Source: Candidatus Poribacteria bacterium
GTDB lineage: Bacteria > Poribacteria > WGA-4E > UBA9662
Assembly: GCA_002709695.1 (NCBI GenBank)
Contig: PAQF01000024.1
Location: forward strand, 1-64,000
Direction of reading: 5' to 3'
DNA length: 64,000 nt
Shown: positions 51,501-58,615 of the stretch, piece after piece
Layout of the letters: the number at the start of each line of letters is the position of its first letter
How positions within the stretch are numbered: position 1 is the first letter of the stretch
Program-made: the position numbers and the translations under genes
Notes under the pieces: generated by a model
Databases searched by the model: none
What the model was told of the DNA's origin: nothing
Seen by the model: the letters and a program-made list of their open reading frames with translations, nothing else

Positions 51501-52662
51501 TGAAGCAGATAATACAGATTATTTTATAGCTGTAATTGCAGTGGATGAAAACCAGAACAATTCTATGTTAAGTGCTAGTTCTGTTGCTGGGCCTGTGCAA
51601 ACTAAAGATGAAATCCCTCCTCCTCCTGTTGTAGGTGTTACTGCTATTGATACCTTATCTGATAGTGGAAAAAACCTTACGGTTAATTGGACTTCGCAGG
51701 AGGGGATTGAGGCCTATCATATTTACCTTTCCCTTGTTCCTATTGATTTTGAAGATATACAAGGGTTGAAACCAATTGTTGTCCAAAATAGTGGGGCAAG
51801 GCAGAAACAGCTTGAAACCCCGGTGGATGGCATTGATCTATTTGTAGCGGTAACGGCAGTTGATGTGGCTGGTAACAGGTCTCGGCTTGGAGATACCAGC
51901 ATCGCGGGGCCAGTACAATCGGTATCTAATTTTCTTTTACCCAATACTTCAACAATAATTACTGCCGGGTTCGACCCGAAAACGAAAATTACTGTATCTG
52001 CTGATTCGATCACTAATAGAGCAACAGTCATTGATATTGTTCAGCCAACCGAATCTAAGGTTATGTCTCAGGTCGAGGAAGCCAATTACTTTTTGGGACA
52101 AGCTCATATTGATGAAACCACGGATGTCGCACTCCAGAATACAACCCGACAATTTATTATCAATAGTGAGAAGAAGTCGTTGTTTCAAGTAACAATGTCG
52201 TATGATGGAGTAGAAGTCCCTCAGGAAATTGAGAATGAACTTCGTATTTTTAGCCTGAATCCTTATGGCCGAATTACATTATGGGAGCTTGTGTCAGGAA
52301 CTCAATTCACTGATTTTAAAAATAAGACCATTACTGTTAGCACCAATCGGCTTTCAGTTTTTCGAATTGCGCGTTTGCAATTACCCAAAAATCTTAAAAA
52401 GGTTTTAGTACATCCTAACCCCTTTCGTCCAAATTCTATAGGAAGTAAGGAAATAACTTTTGAGAAGTTAACAGTAAACGCAATAATAGATATATTTACT
52501 TTGAATGGGGAACTGGTAAGGTCAGGTATCGAAGGTAGATCCGGTTACGCTATATGGGACGGTCGCAATGATGGTGGATCCGACGTGGTAAGTGGCCTTT
52601 ACATTTATTTGATTCGAAGTGACATTGATAAAACTGTGGGGAAAATCCTGATTATTCGCTGA
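42547..52662 (+). CDS. giant secreted protein (about 3371 aa): PPC-like, Fn3 and FDDG modules with sorting domain
   Basis: A very large exported protein. The chosen ATG starts a clear signal peptide ('LFLIAFLIFSPLFWSYAQ'); the frame opens earlier at a GTG (42466), which would put 27 residues ahead of it. About eight PPC-like beta-sandwich domains are marked by 'EPN(N/D)' and 'D.DWF' motifs (near residues 118, 248, 376, 1100, 1212, 2034, 2159 and 2272). Eight fibronectin-III domains carry '(V/F)D.PND.G' and 'FFVAVTAVD..GN.S' (near 809, 911, 1414, 1746, 1848, 2817, 2927 and 3034). Four modules have 'FDDG...D...NDG.Y' (near 1559, 2531, 2644 and 2749), a likely calcium-binding signature. The C terminus from His3289 ('HPNPFRPNSIG') is a sorting-type module that differs from the other two proteins. 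No catalytic domain is visible. It is probably a surface adhesin or matrix protein. Confidence 0.87.
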   Translation: MLIQRSLFLIAFLIFSPLFWSYAQPSLETEIVSSVSGTISHGDVVFMWMGKSIDKPILGYYYTLRDDDSIFTDATQVAFFDLPDGIYSFSVSSVDIDGMVDPTPAFSNFQISRNIQLEFEFNGQSNFANYLQSGRTLQGTSLNQHDEDWYKFDVVSTRTITICLKRVGGTGSTTAKVYKTVVSDVNKIEEFHIDQQNNQRQMVTIGVNEGNYLIQIQPGIVDFDFAGYTLSVSPNKLGSGIAWDIEKNDTFDEATPLRIPKTEQLNLIGSQNSAGDLDWFSLQILQRQKLKVVFERTGASSQTMAYLYRSPVGNEVSRQVGLLEATNLNGHFAQLETYVVPGNYFLKVDNGAPEEIANYLVLFQLEEIEAEILTEFEPNNISPILNPNIADRISLEKTVVGSNWDGNADIDWFQINLPSLDRLDQSILHVSFERLLGIGSTRLELFSQTNVKVGELDISSQNNQSGQLSVPVKNRALAIRLSPTNESTTADYKLRTTLIKSARHLAEGTLALDEQLIVEVKLKKKPLVAVFDLIGDFRSSIADLRTKSIPLVVKEFTGNDISLTGSYRILPGDDVTSAVVVVRITDLDNQILNVNLPNEIRIDTSVPEIETLEHNGQGVLIAGDRLEIILRGDSEDIEASIEIVDPETGFSSINLPMKRIGNSWKAFYQVKSKDLVKNGIVIGQLTDEAGNKVSLEAEQRVNLIGKSPKIISVDHDANQPLGLGQALTVTMVATAKGTATFLINGLIPMTDDGQGVYVGKYIVQAGDQLKNAKIGVSFIDLRGQKVSMEISRPLTIDGNLPESIRGLKAMDVPNDQGFKIWLEWKPSVEPDFSHYNVYLSDRPIREVGKPLLSNIKKTSVDLGVPLNNVPFFVAVTAVDSVDNMSLISAQSVVNTVKAIDNLPPNSIMTVSAVDTPDDAGKSVTVSWTHPSFDPDFHKYRVYTSIISPTDPSATLVLQSEISNVDLTSIDVPTVFDNKNQFFSVTAIDKSGNESVLVERSVSEATHSIANVILDPAGFLRFHTAPIGLIHYKSPSFRWSPFRNETEYRYQFDQRPPKIVSSTKLMLTDLPAGSHQLRVETLDGRQSVMRRFSIADSLLSEKEPNNSADQANNLPINWEIRADATDIDFYQIQIDHKGVLDICLSLNTSPLTITIYQAQDQLPVAIGQVLPSKLSPISIGVLPGSYLIAVANNSRVASLYNLSTQFTTSEIWETEPNDQIASVIPIDTLIRGSQAKPNDRDLYQLQLNQAGLLVCNLVNEKGKPDVEIVLKDETGVIISRTDKSIMTSEVKSGTYFLDIIPDGEYYLITTYVEHANFWIDDGTKNSPRNILRFGDSLVVDVSWHGETNFSIEGVTSKVLLEKNTSIKIPENLDISNVPIGITLVNKNQNTVHFELFPPLEIHTTTPNSIQNLVAFDTPNDAGGDITLSWARPGDLANLAGYKIYIFDENPEVSLSTADLKSELDDPSKTKISISTHADEIDFFFAVVAVDLYGNESKIVDSAIDGPVRSVNNKVPPNIVAVRHNAIRTLVDGDILKIELTGDISGIAGFSVAGVVEGMKLFDDGKHGDQDANDGHYAGSYQIQPDDFAINTTVKVILADSKGNQATKTIEPPISIDTVPPWIKEVTHDAKSPLRIGETINVRLVTEPNTTAKFEIVDGDRIVIGANRFSVVQSGQIEEKKTQNRDKGSKKTLMVLSSSLVIREGDDVMDGRVQVIVKKLAGKSSTLTSTMLLTIDTIPPTKVIDLTAVDQPNDQGYAVQLTWQENQNPDFDHYRIYQSETPISPYSLEATKLLTTKAKSETIRVEQNNIDIYLAVTAVDIAGNVQQDLALVTAQAIDNIPPLPVQLILATDSPNDFGGQVSLRLRAPSFEPDFAGYRIYVSVNEVMTTKGLRSIMTVPDRNLINIDVLSPSDERPYFYAVTAIDTSGNESELRADSVTSAIQSENNIGRETENPVQIVSGPIGTVRQRAVTFHLFNMGQAPVVFSLDNQPLNGVRSNQLTFHDLKFGNHTFLAKLANDPRTTVRNFTIVPTFTTEIEPNNSPFTATPLTSNGIMRGSTSAELDVDWFHMVLNRDITKQLDLHFDRFQGIGRTNVTILSSDLQILSELLVDPSTNQRNQVSLGIGFGIENLLIKVQALGENPNAIYNLSISKMQRLPISVLEVEPNDTAELSQSIDISNQELEIVGRSDRAQDVDFFEINIPVQTLLTINFQPTLKATMQILSGKETIGQLDAKDRSWETMLTTGRYILRVVDANDSYRIIIRPNEMLSRKWELEPNGDIKSASLIESNMLINGSLSLPDLDWFKLVIDERGILSVGLSGESIQEAKLTLHSMVGGAIEPKVLLSPNSTIFSIDAFPGTYYLRIEANNGFGKYQLTPVLVTNISHSAVDRILGVDETLTVQFDWIPDQQARLRIVKAEQVIDIRPMIHQGGGRYVSQLKMADNLAVVKGNLIVDLSIPNHSELINSFLIEDSLYIDTLPPKIERVSHQSVRSNGTVLPLGVNQNLIVRMVGEVGATARFRIEAEDFSVTGEMFDDGKHNDDKIDDGVYTGFYTVSPGDNVSKGKLTGLLRDSADNISELLSNMSVIFDTDQPEIQSIIYTVKRPQQGFVNTTTLLAGDILTIMLTGAPNCKAIFDLGDLAGNLPLFDDGTHNDLTPNDGVYTNFYVVQKEKQTKNVAVVLRLTDLAGNENEQILSETLNIDTNPPDIKSIKHNGIGKALVRGDKLVVYVEGELGGTAAFDIGALKTDLPLFDDGSGEDSEPNDGIYTGLYQVVAGDFVRNAMVSARLIDQNGNSQVIRASSRVTIDAVLPKPIRSIKVIDYPDDQGNVLLVTWNPIEQPNDFSRYRVYRETAPIRSTFGLIPVPINLLLVDQIEAKVNVPRNNFNYYVAITVIDLAGNESLLEERQSVFGPIQATDDLPPLPITGVNAEDKPNDNGKTLVVRWAPVLAEDFAYIDIYVGLDQIKTVSGLKPAFRVTDPNLIEIELTIEADNTDYFIAVIAVDENQNNSMLSASSVAGPVQTKDEIPPPPVVGVTAIDTLSDSGKNLTVNWTSQEGIEAYHIYLSLVPIDFEDIQGLKPIVVQNSGARQKQLETPVDGIDLFVAVTAVDVAGNRSRLGDTSIAGPVQSVSNFLLPNTSTIITAGFDPKTKITVSADSITNRATVIDIVQPTESKVMSQVEEANYFLGQAHIDETTDVALQNTTRQFIINSEKKSLFQVTMSYDGVEVPQEIENELRIFSLNPYGRITLWELVSGTQFTDFKNKTITVSTNRLSVFRIARLQLPKNLKKVLVHPNPFRPNSIGSKEITFEKLTVNAIIDIFTLNGELVRSGIEGRSGYAIWDGRNDGGSDVVSGLYIYLIRSDIDKTVGKILIIR
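44950..51910 (+). repeat. eight fibronectin-III coding repeats, dispersed
   Basis: Units of about 300 nt with the shared protein motifs 'D.PND.G', 'PDF..YR(I/V)Y.S' and 'VAVTAVD..GN'. They start near 44974, 45280, 46788, 47785, 48092, 50997, 51329 and 51649, in a pair, two singles/pairs and a terminal triplet. Confidence 0.75.
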
Positions 52663-52909
52663 GAGTTTTGTCTTTTCCAGCTTTTAGGAAAAGGATTTAC
52701 CAAACGAGTTCTCCTAAAGTTTCGAATGGAGATTCAGCTGACGCGCAGGACCGGTATAATCTTCCGATCTTGCGCTAAAGGTATAATGGGACTTTTCTAC
52801 GTCGACGAAGAATTCCTCGTCACTAGATTCTGTGAATCCTACTCAGATAGTATGATCTATTCAATGTTCTCCCACCTTTTATAAAGGAATCAATTCTCTT
52901 TTGGGTGAA
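52663..52909. other. intergenic region with a cluster of hairpins
   Basis: Four inverted repeats occur in 170 bp after the giant gene: CTTTTCC/GGAAAAG (52672-52678, 52687-52693), a 12-bp stem with one G-U and one mismatch (52743-52754, 52764-52775, 9-nt loop), GACGA/TCGTC (52804-52808, 52817-52821) and GATTC/GAATC (52826-52830, 52834-52838). None has a clear T tract. It may be a transcript end or a structured RNA; no family is recognised. Confidence 0.5.
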
Positions 52910-52937
52910 TTGACAAACTCATGATTAGCAGTATAAT
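52910..52937 (+). promoter_or_regulatory. near-consensus sigma70 promoter
   Basis: A perfect TTGACA (52910-52915) and a perfect TATAAT (52932-52937) are separated by 16 bp. The expected start of transcription is near 52944, about 25 bp before the amidohydrolase ATG. This is the strongest promoter match in the window. Confidence 0.8.
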
Positions 52938-52968
52938 TGCGTTCAATCCTAATTAGATGGAGATTAGA

Positions 52969-53718
52969 ATGAAGACACAATTTGTAGCTGATTTTGAAGC
53001 CTACATGCCTGCTGTATTTAATGACAAACCTTATGGGAAACCCGGACTTCTTTCTCTTGCGGATGAAGCTGGGATTGACTGTTGTGTTGTTTTTCCTGCT
53101 GGTGTGCCACCAGATCCAAGGCCACTTAACGCAGATTTATTGCAAGAAGTAGTAGGTGAGTCTCGTATCTTACCTGGTTGTTTAGTTAATCCAACCATGG
53201 GGACGAGTGCTTCTGATGATTTGAAAAAGTGTGTTGATCAAGGCGCTAGAACAGTAAAGTTGATGGCGGCCTTGCATGGCTATCGTGTGGATTCAACTTG
53301 TGTTGACCCTATTATGCACCAGGCAGTGTCCCTTGGAATTACCGCCACGGTTCATTCTGGCTCACCAATGAGCGGTTGTTCACCTCGGTACATTGGAAAT
53401 CTAGCACGTCGTCATCCGAATGTTACCATTATAATGGATCACATGGGTTACCGTGAATGGGTAGACATGGCTGTCGAAGTCGCAATAGAAAACGCTAACG
53501 TGTATTTGGGAACTACACTAGTAGCTGCGGCAGAACCAATTTTCATTAAAAATATTGTTCAGAGTGGTCGTATCGGTGCTGATCGGATTGTCTTCGGATC
53601 AAATTCACCAAGTGGGGTAGCATTACATGGTGTCAACGGTATTCGAAACGTCGGATTCACTGTGCAGGATGAATCATTAATTTTAGGCCAAAATCTGAAG
53701 CAAATTTACCAACTCTGA
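52969..53718 (+). CDS. amidohydrolase-2 fold protein with degenerate metal site
   Basis: A 249-aa TIM-barrel protein of the amidohydrolase-2 (COG2159-like) type. Recognisable strands are 'CVVFPAG', 'LPGCLVNP', 'ARTVKLMAALHG', 'TATVHSG' and 'TIIMDHMG'. The metal site looks incomplete: the N-terminal 'DxHxH' is 'DFEAY', and the usual terminal 'FGSD' aspartate is Asn in 'FGSNSP'. The two barrel histidines ('VHSG', 'MDHMG') remain. It may be a non-hydrolytic decarboxylase-like or inactive member, or have another chemistry. The ATG at 52969 has GGAG six bases upstream and is preferred to the ATG four codons earlier. It starts a cluster with a permease, 2-hydroxyacid dehydrogenase, Gfo/Idh and fucosidase, so a sugar-derived substrate is possible. 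Confidence 0.75.
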   Translation: MKTQFVADFEAYMPAVFNDKPYGKPGLLSLADEAGIDCCVVFPAGVPPDPRPLNADLLQEVVGESRILPGCLVNPTMGTSASDDLKKCVDQGARTVKLMAALHGYRVDSTCVDPIMHQAVSLGITATVHSGSPMSGCSPRYIGNLARRHPNVTIIMDHMGYREWVDMAVEVAIENANVYLGTTLVAAAEPIFIKNIVQSGRIGADRIVFGSNSPSGVALHGVNGIRNVGFTVQDESLILGQNLKQIYQL

Positions 53719-53928
53719 ACCTCCAATCTGTCATTTTTCTGCCAACTTCATTGTAGGGATAATTCTAATCCTTACTGTTTATTGGTTTTCTTCTTATTGT
53801 TAAGCGAATGACTTTCATTTGGAACAGGGTAGTCCTTCTTAATTTACGACTTCGCACTTTTCTTGGATAAGTGTACGTAACTATAACTAGGACGGTTTGA
53901 TTACTGTCAAAATTGCGAAAATATCAAG

Positions 53929-55836
53929 TTGATCAATATTAAGATAAATAGGGGAGCAACTTGGCGATCAATCTTGGTTGGATCGATTCTGCTGCCGTTG
54001 AACGTTTACTGGCTGACAGTAGCAGAAATGAAGTATGGATCTCAAGCTACAGCACTACCGTTGTTTATTTATCCTGTATTTATCCTGTTTTGTCTGATTT
54101 TATGCAATATTGCACTTAGAAAATTATGGTCGATACTTTTTCTATCACCGGGAGAATTGCTTACTATCTATGTCATGCAGGTAATTTCTTCTTCTCTGGC
54201 AGCCTACGGAATGCTACAAGATCTGTTTGCTGTTATTGTGCATCCCTACCGATTTGCTTCCCCTGAAAATGAGTGGAAAAATCTTTTTTTCCATCATATA
54301 CCGCCTAACTTCACTGTTAGCCTACCAGATGTATTGATTGGATATTATCAAGGGGGGGACACCTTTTATCAGCTCAGCCATGTGTTGAGTTGGATCCCAC
54401 CCTTTATGACTTGGTCTGCATTCACCTTGATATTGTTGCTGATGATGCACTTTCTTAATGCTTTATTTCGCCAACAATGGATCCAATATGAACGTTTAGC
54501 CTTTCCAATTATTCAGTTGCCAGTGACTATGGTACAATCTCCTCATTTCTTTAGTAACCGGATGATGTGGCTTAGTTTTGGAATTGTTGCCATTTTAGAT
54601 GTTTTAAACGGTTTACATGTGCTATTTCCAGCTGTTCCTCACTTACAACTCAAACTTACCAATATTAGTCAATATTTCACCGAGAACCCATGGAATTTAA
54701 TAGGGACAACGCGAGTTTCATTCTATCCGTTCATGATCGGAATTGGTTTTTTTCTGCCTTTAGACCTATCCTTTTCCTGCTGGTTTTTCTTTCTGTTTCG
54801 TCAATTATCTCGTGTGTTCTCAGGTTACATTGGCATCCATCATTTGCCTGGTTTCCCTTACTTTCATGAACAGTCAGCGGGTGCTTGGATTTGTTTGGCT
54901 TTGATTGCACTTTGGTTAACTAGAAAGCATCTCGTTGTTGCTTTTAAATTTGCGTGGTCAGACAAAAACGGTACGAATATAAATTCTCCTATGAGTTATC
55001 GTACAGCCTTCTTGGGTCTTATTGGCTGTAGTCTTTTTCTGCTTGGGTTTGGTTCTCACGCTGGTATGTCAGTAACGGCTATATTGCTGTTCTTTGGTAT
55101 CTATTTCGCTATTGCTATTGCCATTACACGTTTACGAGCAGAATTTGGTGCACCTCACGGAATCTTCAATCATCCTCTGGATATGATGGTAACAACTTTT
55201 GGAAGCAAAAGTTGGGGGGGCAAAAACCTGACAGTGATGTCGTTCCTTTTTTGGTTCAATCGTGGGTATCGTCCACACCCAATGCCAAACCAGTTTGAAG
55301 CATTAAAGATTGCAGATACTATTGGCATAAAGAACAGACGTTTATTGTTGGCTATGATCGTTGCTGGATTACTTAGTTTAGTCTGTGCTTTCTGGAGTAA
55401 TTTGGATATGATGTACCGTGACGGAGCGTTGGCTAAAGTCACAGGATTTCGGGCTTGGGTAGGAAGGGGTGCTTTTACTAAACTGGAAAAATGGCTGCTT
55501 TACCCGGTATCGTCAGATTGGTTACGAATCAGTTTTATGGGGATAGGTTCGTTGTTGACTTTGGTTTTACTCGTCCTGCGAATCCGATTCGTCTGGTGGC
55601 CCCTACATCCAGCGGGATATTCCCTTGCTGTTAGTTTTGCTATTGATTATTTTTGGTTTCCTTTTTTTATCAGTTGGAGTTTAAAGTCGATCATATTGAA
55701 AACAAGAGGAATTAGAGGATATCAACAAGCGGTTCCGTTTTTTTTGGGCTTAATTCTAGGTGATTTTGTCGTTGGCTCGTTGTGGATGGTATTTGGTATC
55801 TTGGCTCAACAACATGTTTACATGATTTTTATCTGA
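53929..55836 (+). CDS. large multi-pass membrane protein, OPT-like (DUF6785-type)
   Basis: A 635-aa integral membrane protein with about 14 hydrophobic segments. The first is near residues 15-33 ('LVGSILLPLNVYWLTVAEM'). A conserved polar stretch 'RLRAEFGAPHG' (about residue 405) and 'FWFNRGYRPHPMPNQFEALK' (about 440-460) match a family found beside sugar and sulfatase genes in Poribacteria and Planctomycetes, annotated DUF6785/DUF6784 and distantly resembling oligopeptide transporters. Transport is likely but the substrate is unknown. The start is TTG 53929 with a poor ribosome-binding site; no better candidate lies before helix 1. It lies 210 bp after the amidohydrolase gene and 111 bp before a 2-hydroxyacid dehydrogenase, all on the same strand. 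Confidence 0.75.
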   Translation: MINIKINRGATWRSILVGSILLPLNVYWLTVAEMKYGSQATALPLFIYPVFILFCLILCNIALRKLWSILFLSPGELLTIYVMQVISSSLAAYGMLQDLFAVIVHPYRFASPENEWKNLFFHHIPPNFTVSLPDVLIGYYQGGDTFYQLSHVLSWIPPFMTWSAFTLILLLMMHFLNALFRQQWIQYERLAFPIIQLPVTMVQSPHFFSNRMMWLSFGIVAILDVLNGLHVLFPAVPHLQLKLTNISQYFTENPWNLIGTTRVSFYPFMIGIGFFLPLDLSFSCWFFFLFRQLSRVFSGYIGIHHLPGFPYFHEQSAGAWICLALIALWLTRKHLVVAFKFAWSDKNGTNINSPMSYRTAFLGLIGCSLFLLGFGSHAGMSVTAILLFFGIYFAIAIAITRLRAEFGAPHGIFNHPLDMMVTTFGSKSWGGKNLTVMSFLFWFNRGYRPHPMPNQFEALKIADTIGIKNRRLLLAMIVAGLLSLVCAFWSNLDMMYRDGALAKVTGFRAWVGRGAFTKLEKWLLYPVSSDWLRISFMGIGSLLTLVLLVLRIRFVWWPLHPAGYSLAVSFAIDYFWFPFFISWSLKSIILKTRGIRGYQQAVPFFLGLILGDFVVGSLWMVFGILAQQHVYMIFI

Positions 55837-55947
55837 ACTTAATATTGCTTTTTGATATCCTAGGTTGGCAATCAGTTGAATAAAACTTGAAAACAACGTA
55901 GTCTATCGGTAAGAGACCTAGCAAACAGCCTTAGCAAGGGGCGATTA

Positions 55948-56895
55948 ATGAAAATTGTAACCAACAATTTAAGTTCTGAAGACCTAAATCAAGTTCGTCA
56001 AATCACTCCGCATATAAACTTTGTGGTTACCACAGAAGATGAAGATACAATGCGTGAAATTAAAGATGCGGATGCATTCTGGGGACATGGAATCACTCCA
56101 GAACTTGTTTGCCAAGCGAGAAAACTTCGCTGGATTCAAGTTAACTATGTGGGCATTGAGTCATTAATGTTTTCGGAATTGGTCAACAGTGATATTATCC
56201 TGACTAATGCTCGTGGTACTACAGGGGTTAACATTGCAGAACATGTTATGTCATTAATTTTAGCTTTTGCCCGCACACTACATCTCACCATCAAACGACA
56301 AATGGAAAAGATATGGGAAATACGACCCAACTTGCCAGTGATAGAAATTGCTGGTGAAACCATTGGCATCCTTGGACTTGGCGGTATTGGGTTACAAGTG
56401 GCAAAACGTGCTAATGCCTTTGATATGCGGGTTTTGGCAATTGATCCTATATCAGTAGAAAAGCCTGATCATGTTGAGAGTCTGTGGAAACCTGATCAAT
56501 TGCATAGGTTGCTACGGCAATCTGATTTTGTGGTTGTTTGTTGTCCTCTGACACCCCAGACTATGGGCTTTATTGGTGTAACAGAGTTTGATGTTATGAA
56601 AGAGACTGCTTTTCTCATCAATATTGCTAGGGGAAGAATTGTTGATCAACCAGCTTTAATTGCTGCATTGCGAAACAAAGAAATTACTGGAGCTGGTCTG
56701 GATGTAACGGAACCAGAGCCGTTACCAGACGAAAATCCGCTTTGGGGAATGGAGAATGTAATTATTACCCCACATCATGCTGGACAATCGCCGAAATCAG
56801 CTCCTCGTATTTTTTACGTTTTATGCGAAAATCTGAAACGCTTCGCAGCAAATTTGCCTCTGATCAGTGTGGTTGATAAAACACAATGGTTTTAA
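55948..56895 (+). CDS. D-isomer-specific 2-hydroxyacid dehydrogenase
   Basis: A 315-aa NAD(P)-dependent oxidoreductase interconverting 2-hydroxy and 2-oxo acids. The Rossmann nucleotide motif is 'GILGLGGIGLQVAKRA' (about residues 138-153). The catalytic Arg is in 'NIARGRIVD', the Glu in 'DVTEPEPLPD' and the His in 'TPHHAG'. The N-terminal substrate domain is short and starts with 'MKIVTNNLSSED'. Glyoxylate/hydroxypyruvate reductase and phosphoglycerate dehydrogenase are the nearest types, but the substrate is not readable. The ATG at 55948 has AAGGGGCG seven bases upstream. It may take part in sugar-acid breakdown with its neighbours. Confidence 0.92.
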   Translation: MKIVTNNLSSEDLNQVRQITPHINFVVTTEDEDTMREIKDADAFWGHGITPELVCQARKLRWIQVNYVGIESLMFSELVNSDIILTNARGTTGVNIAEHVMSLILAFARTLHLTIKRQMEKIWEIRPNLPVIEIAGETIGILGLGGIGLQVAKRANAFDMRVLAIDPISVEKPDHVESLWKPDQLHRLLRQSDFVVVCCPLTPQTMGFIGVTEFDVMKETAFLINIARGRIVDQPALIAALRNKEITGAGLDVTEPEPLPDENPLWGMENVIITPHHAGQSPKSAPRIFYVLCENLKRFAANLPLISVVDKTQWF

Positions 56896-57115
56896 AATAA
56901 AATAGCAGAGTCCAGAATTATGGAATTGGAACTTGAAGGAAAAGCAACTATGATTACGAGTAAAGACAAAGGAGTAAATAACACTACATACTCTGTGACG
57001 GATTAGTAATCACTTATAGTACATTTAAGTATTTATCAATTTGAAAAAAATGAAAAACGAGTAAATATAGTCTTTGCTTTGCTAAAGAGCTTTTGATTAA
57101 AAAGGAAATGACTTT

Positions 57116-58141
57116 ATGAAGGAAATTAAGGTAGGTATTATTGGATCTGGGTCAATCGCAAAGCATAAACATCTGCCAGGGCATCAAGGTGTCGAAGGCG
57201 TTTCAGTAATAGCAGTTTGTGATATTGATCTTCAGCGAGCTCGAACTTTTGCCGATGAGCATAACATCGAGCATGTATTTGAAAACCAGCATGACTTGCT
57301 GGCTATATCTGAAATCGACGCGGTCAGTGTTTGTACCCCCAATAATTTCCATGCTGAACCAACTATCGCTGCGCTAAAATCTGGGAAACATGTGATTTGT
57401 GAGAAACCTATTGCTGGCAACGCAGTTGACGGGCAAGCTATGGTAGACGCTCAAAAATCAGCGGGAAAAATTCTTCAAATTGGTTTGCAGTCTCGATTTA
57501 GTACAGAAGCCAGAACTTTACGTCGATTATATGAAGATGGGCTCTTTGGCCATATCTATTATGCTCGTGCAATGACCATACGTCGACGTGGAATGGGGCT
57601 TGTGCCAACTTTCATGCAGAAGGCAATTTCTGGTGGAGGTCCCTTAATAGACATAGGAGTGCATGAGTTGGATGTGCTTTTATGGATGATTGGTTATCCC
57701 AAACCGGTGGAAGCATTTGGTTATACTACTCGAAAATTCGGACATCGCCATGATATTGTCCATGACGGTGATTGGGAGAGGTCGAAATTTGATGTAGAAG
57801 ACTTTGCTATGGGGGTTATCCGTTTTGAAAATGACCTGACTGTAAATCTGGAAACGGCGTGGGCATGTCATTACCAAGATACGGGTGGTTCTTTCTTTAT
57901 GGGAGATTTAGCTGGTGCGTCATATCATCCAATACGAATCTATACTGACAAAGGGGATGACATGATTGATTACGAGCCCGAACTCATAACAAGTTCTTGT
58001 GGCGAATTTGAGTCTTTTCATCAGGCGATTCGTCAGAACCTTTCTTCGCCTGTGCCTGCAGAAGAGGTTCTGGTAACAGCTAAAATTTTCGATGCTATCT
58101 ACGAATCTAGCCGAATTGGTCGTTCTGTGCCGATTACTTGA
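57116..58141 (+). CDS. Gfo/Idh/MocA family oxidoreductase
   Basis: A 341-aa NAD(P)-dependent sugar or polyol dehydrogenase. The N-terminal Rossmann fold has 'GIIGSGSIAKHKHLPGH' (about residues 7-23), the strand 'VSVCTPNNFHAEPTIAAL', and the conserved 'CEKPIAGN' with the catalytic-region lysine. The C-terminal Gfo/Idh domain includes 'GGGPLIDIGVHELDVLLWMIGYP', where the Asp and His of the family signature are present. The length is typical. The ATG has AAGGAAATG upstream. It lies 220 bp after the hydroxyacid dehydrogenase and 474 bp before the fucosidase. A role in oxidising a released sugar is likely from context but not specific. Confidence 0.93.
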   Translation: MKEIKVGIIGSGSIAKHKHLPGHQGVEGVSVIAVCDIDLQRARTFADEHNIEHVFENQHDLLAISEIDAVSVCTPNNFHAEPTIAALKSGKHVICEKPIAGNAVDGQAMVDAQKSAGKILQIGLQSRFSTEARTLRRLYEDGLFGHIYYARAMTIRRRGMGLVPTFMQKAISGGGPLIDIGVHELDVLLWMIGYPKPVEAFGYTTRKFGHRHDIVHDGDWERSKFDVEDFAMGVIRFENDLTVNLETAWACHYQDTGGSFFMGDLAGASYHPIRIYTDKGDDMIDYEPELITSSCGEFESFHQAIRQNLSSPVPAEEVLVTAKIFDAIYESSRIGRSVPIT

Positions 58142-58615
58142 GATAACCTACATAAAACTATGTGACACGAGTTAATGGTCGGTGGAAAAAGGACAGTACT
58201 ATATCATTGACTTAGGAATTCCGATAGAGACAATTTACTGGATATCATGGACCAAACAGTTGATGTATTTGTTGTTTTCTATATATGCTCTATTGGAGTA
58301 CTAATTCAGTGTGAAGATATCTGAGAATGGATTTTAAAGCTTATTAGGAATTAGTATGTTTTTGTTTGTCAATTTCCCAAGTCCGTCGTGTTTTTGCTTG
58401 TTATAACTTTTGCTTGTTATAACTGAGGGTGTACAATGGGGAACATACTGTTTTTGTTACTTGGGCTTAGAGATTTATGTTAAAAGAGCGTCAACGCACG
58501 GTTCGATTTGCTAGAGTCTATATTGATGTGTTTATTATGGGAAAAGCTGACTAAACAGCTATAAAAAAAGGCTAGAGAGGAACTTATTAGTAAACAGGAA
58601 ACAACCATAGAAAAT
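58142..58615. other. intergenic region upstream of the fucosidase
   Basis: A 474-bp AT-rich spacer containing the 16-bp tandem duplication listed separately and a TACAAT-like -10 at 58432-58437. No RNA gene is recognised. The fucosidase frame is open for at least 14 codons upstream of its TTG, so part of this region may be translated. Confidence 0.5.
58392..58423 (+). repeat. perfect 16-bp tandem duplication
   Basis: TTTTGCTTGTTATAAC occurs at 58392-58407 and again at 58408-58423 with no gap, directly upstream of a TACAAT-like -10. Recent slippage or a double operator are both possible. Confidence 0.85.

Noticed and set aside
52663-52860. A tRNA or known riboswitch in the hairpin cluster
   Set aside because: The stems do not form a cloverleaf and match no riboswitch core that I can recognise.
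58392-58423. Tandem repeat considered as a CRISPR remnant
   Set aside because: There are only two abutting copies without spacers and no cas gene in the window.
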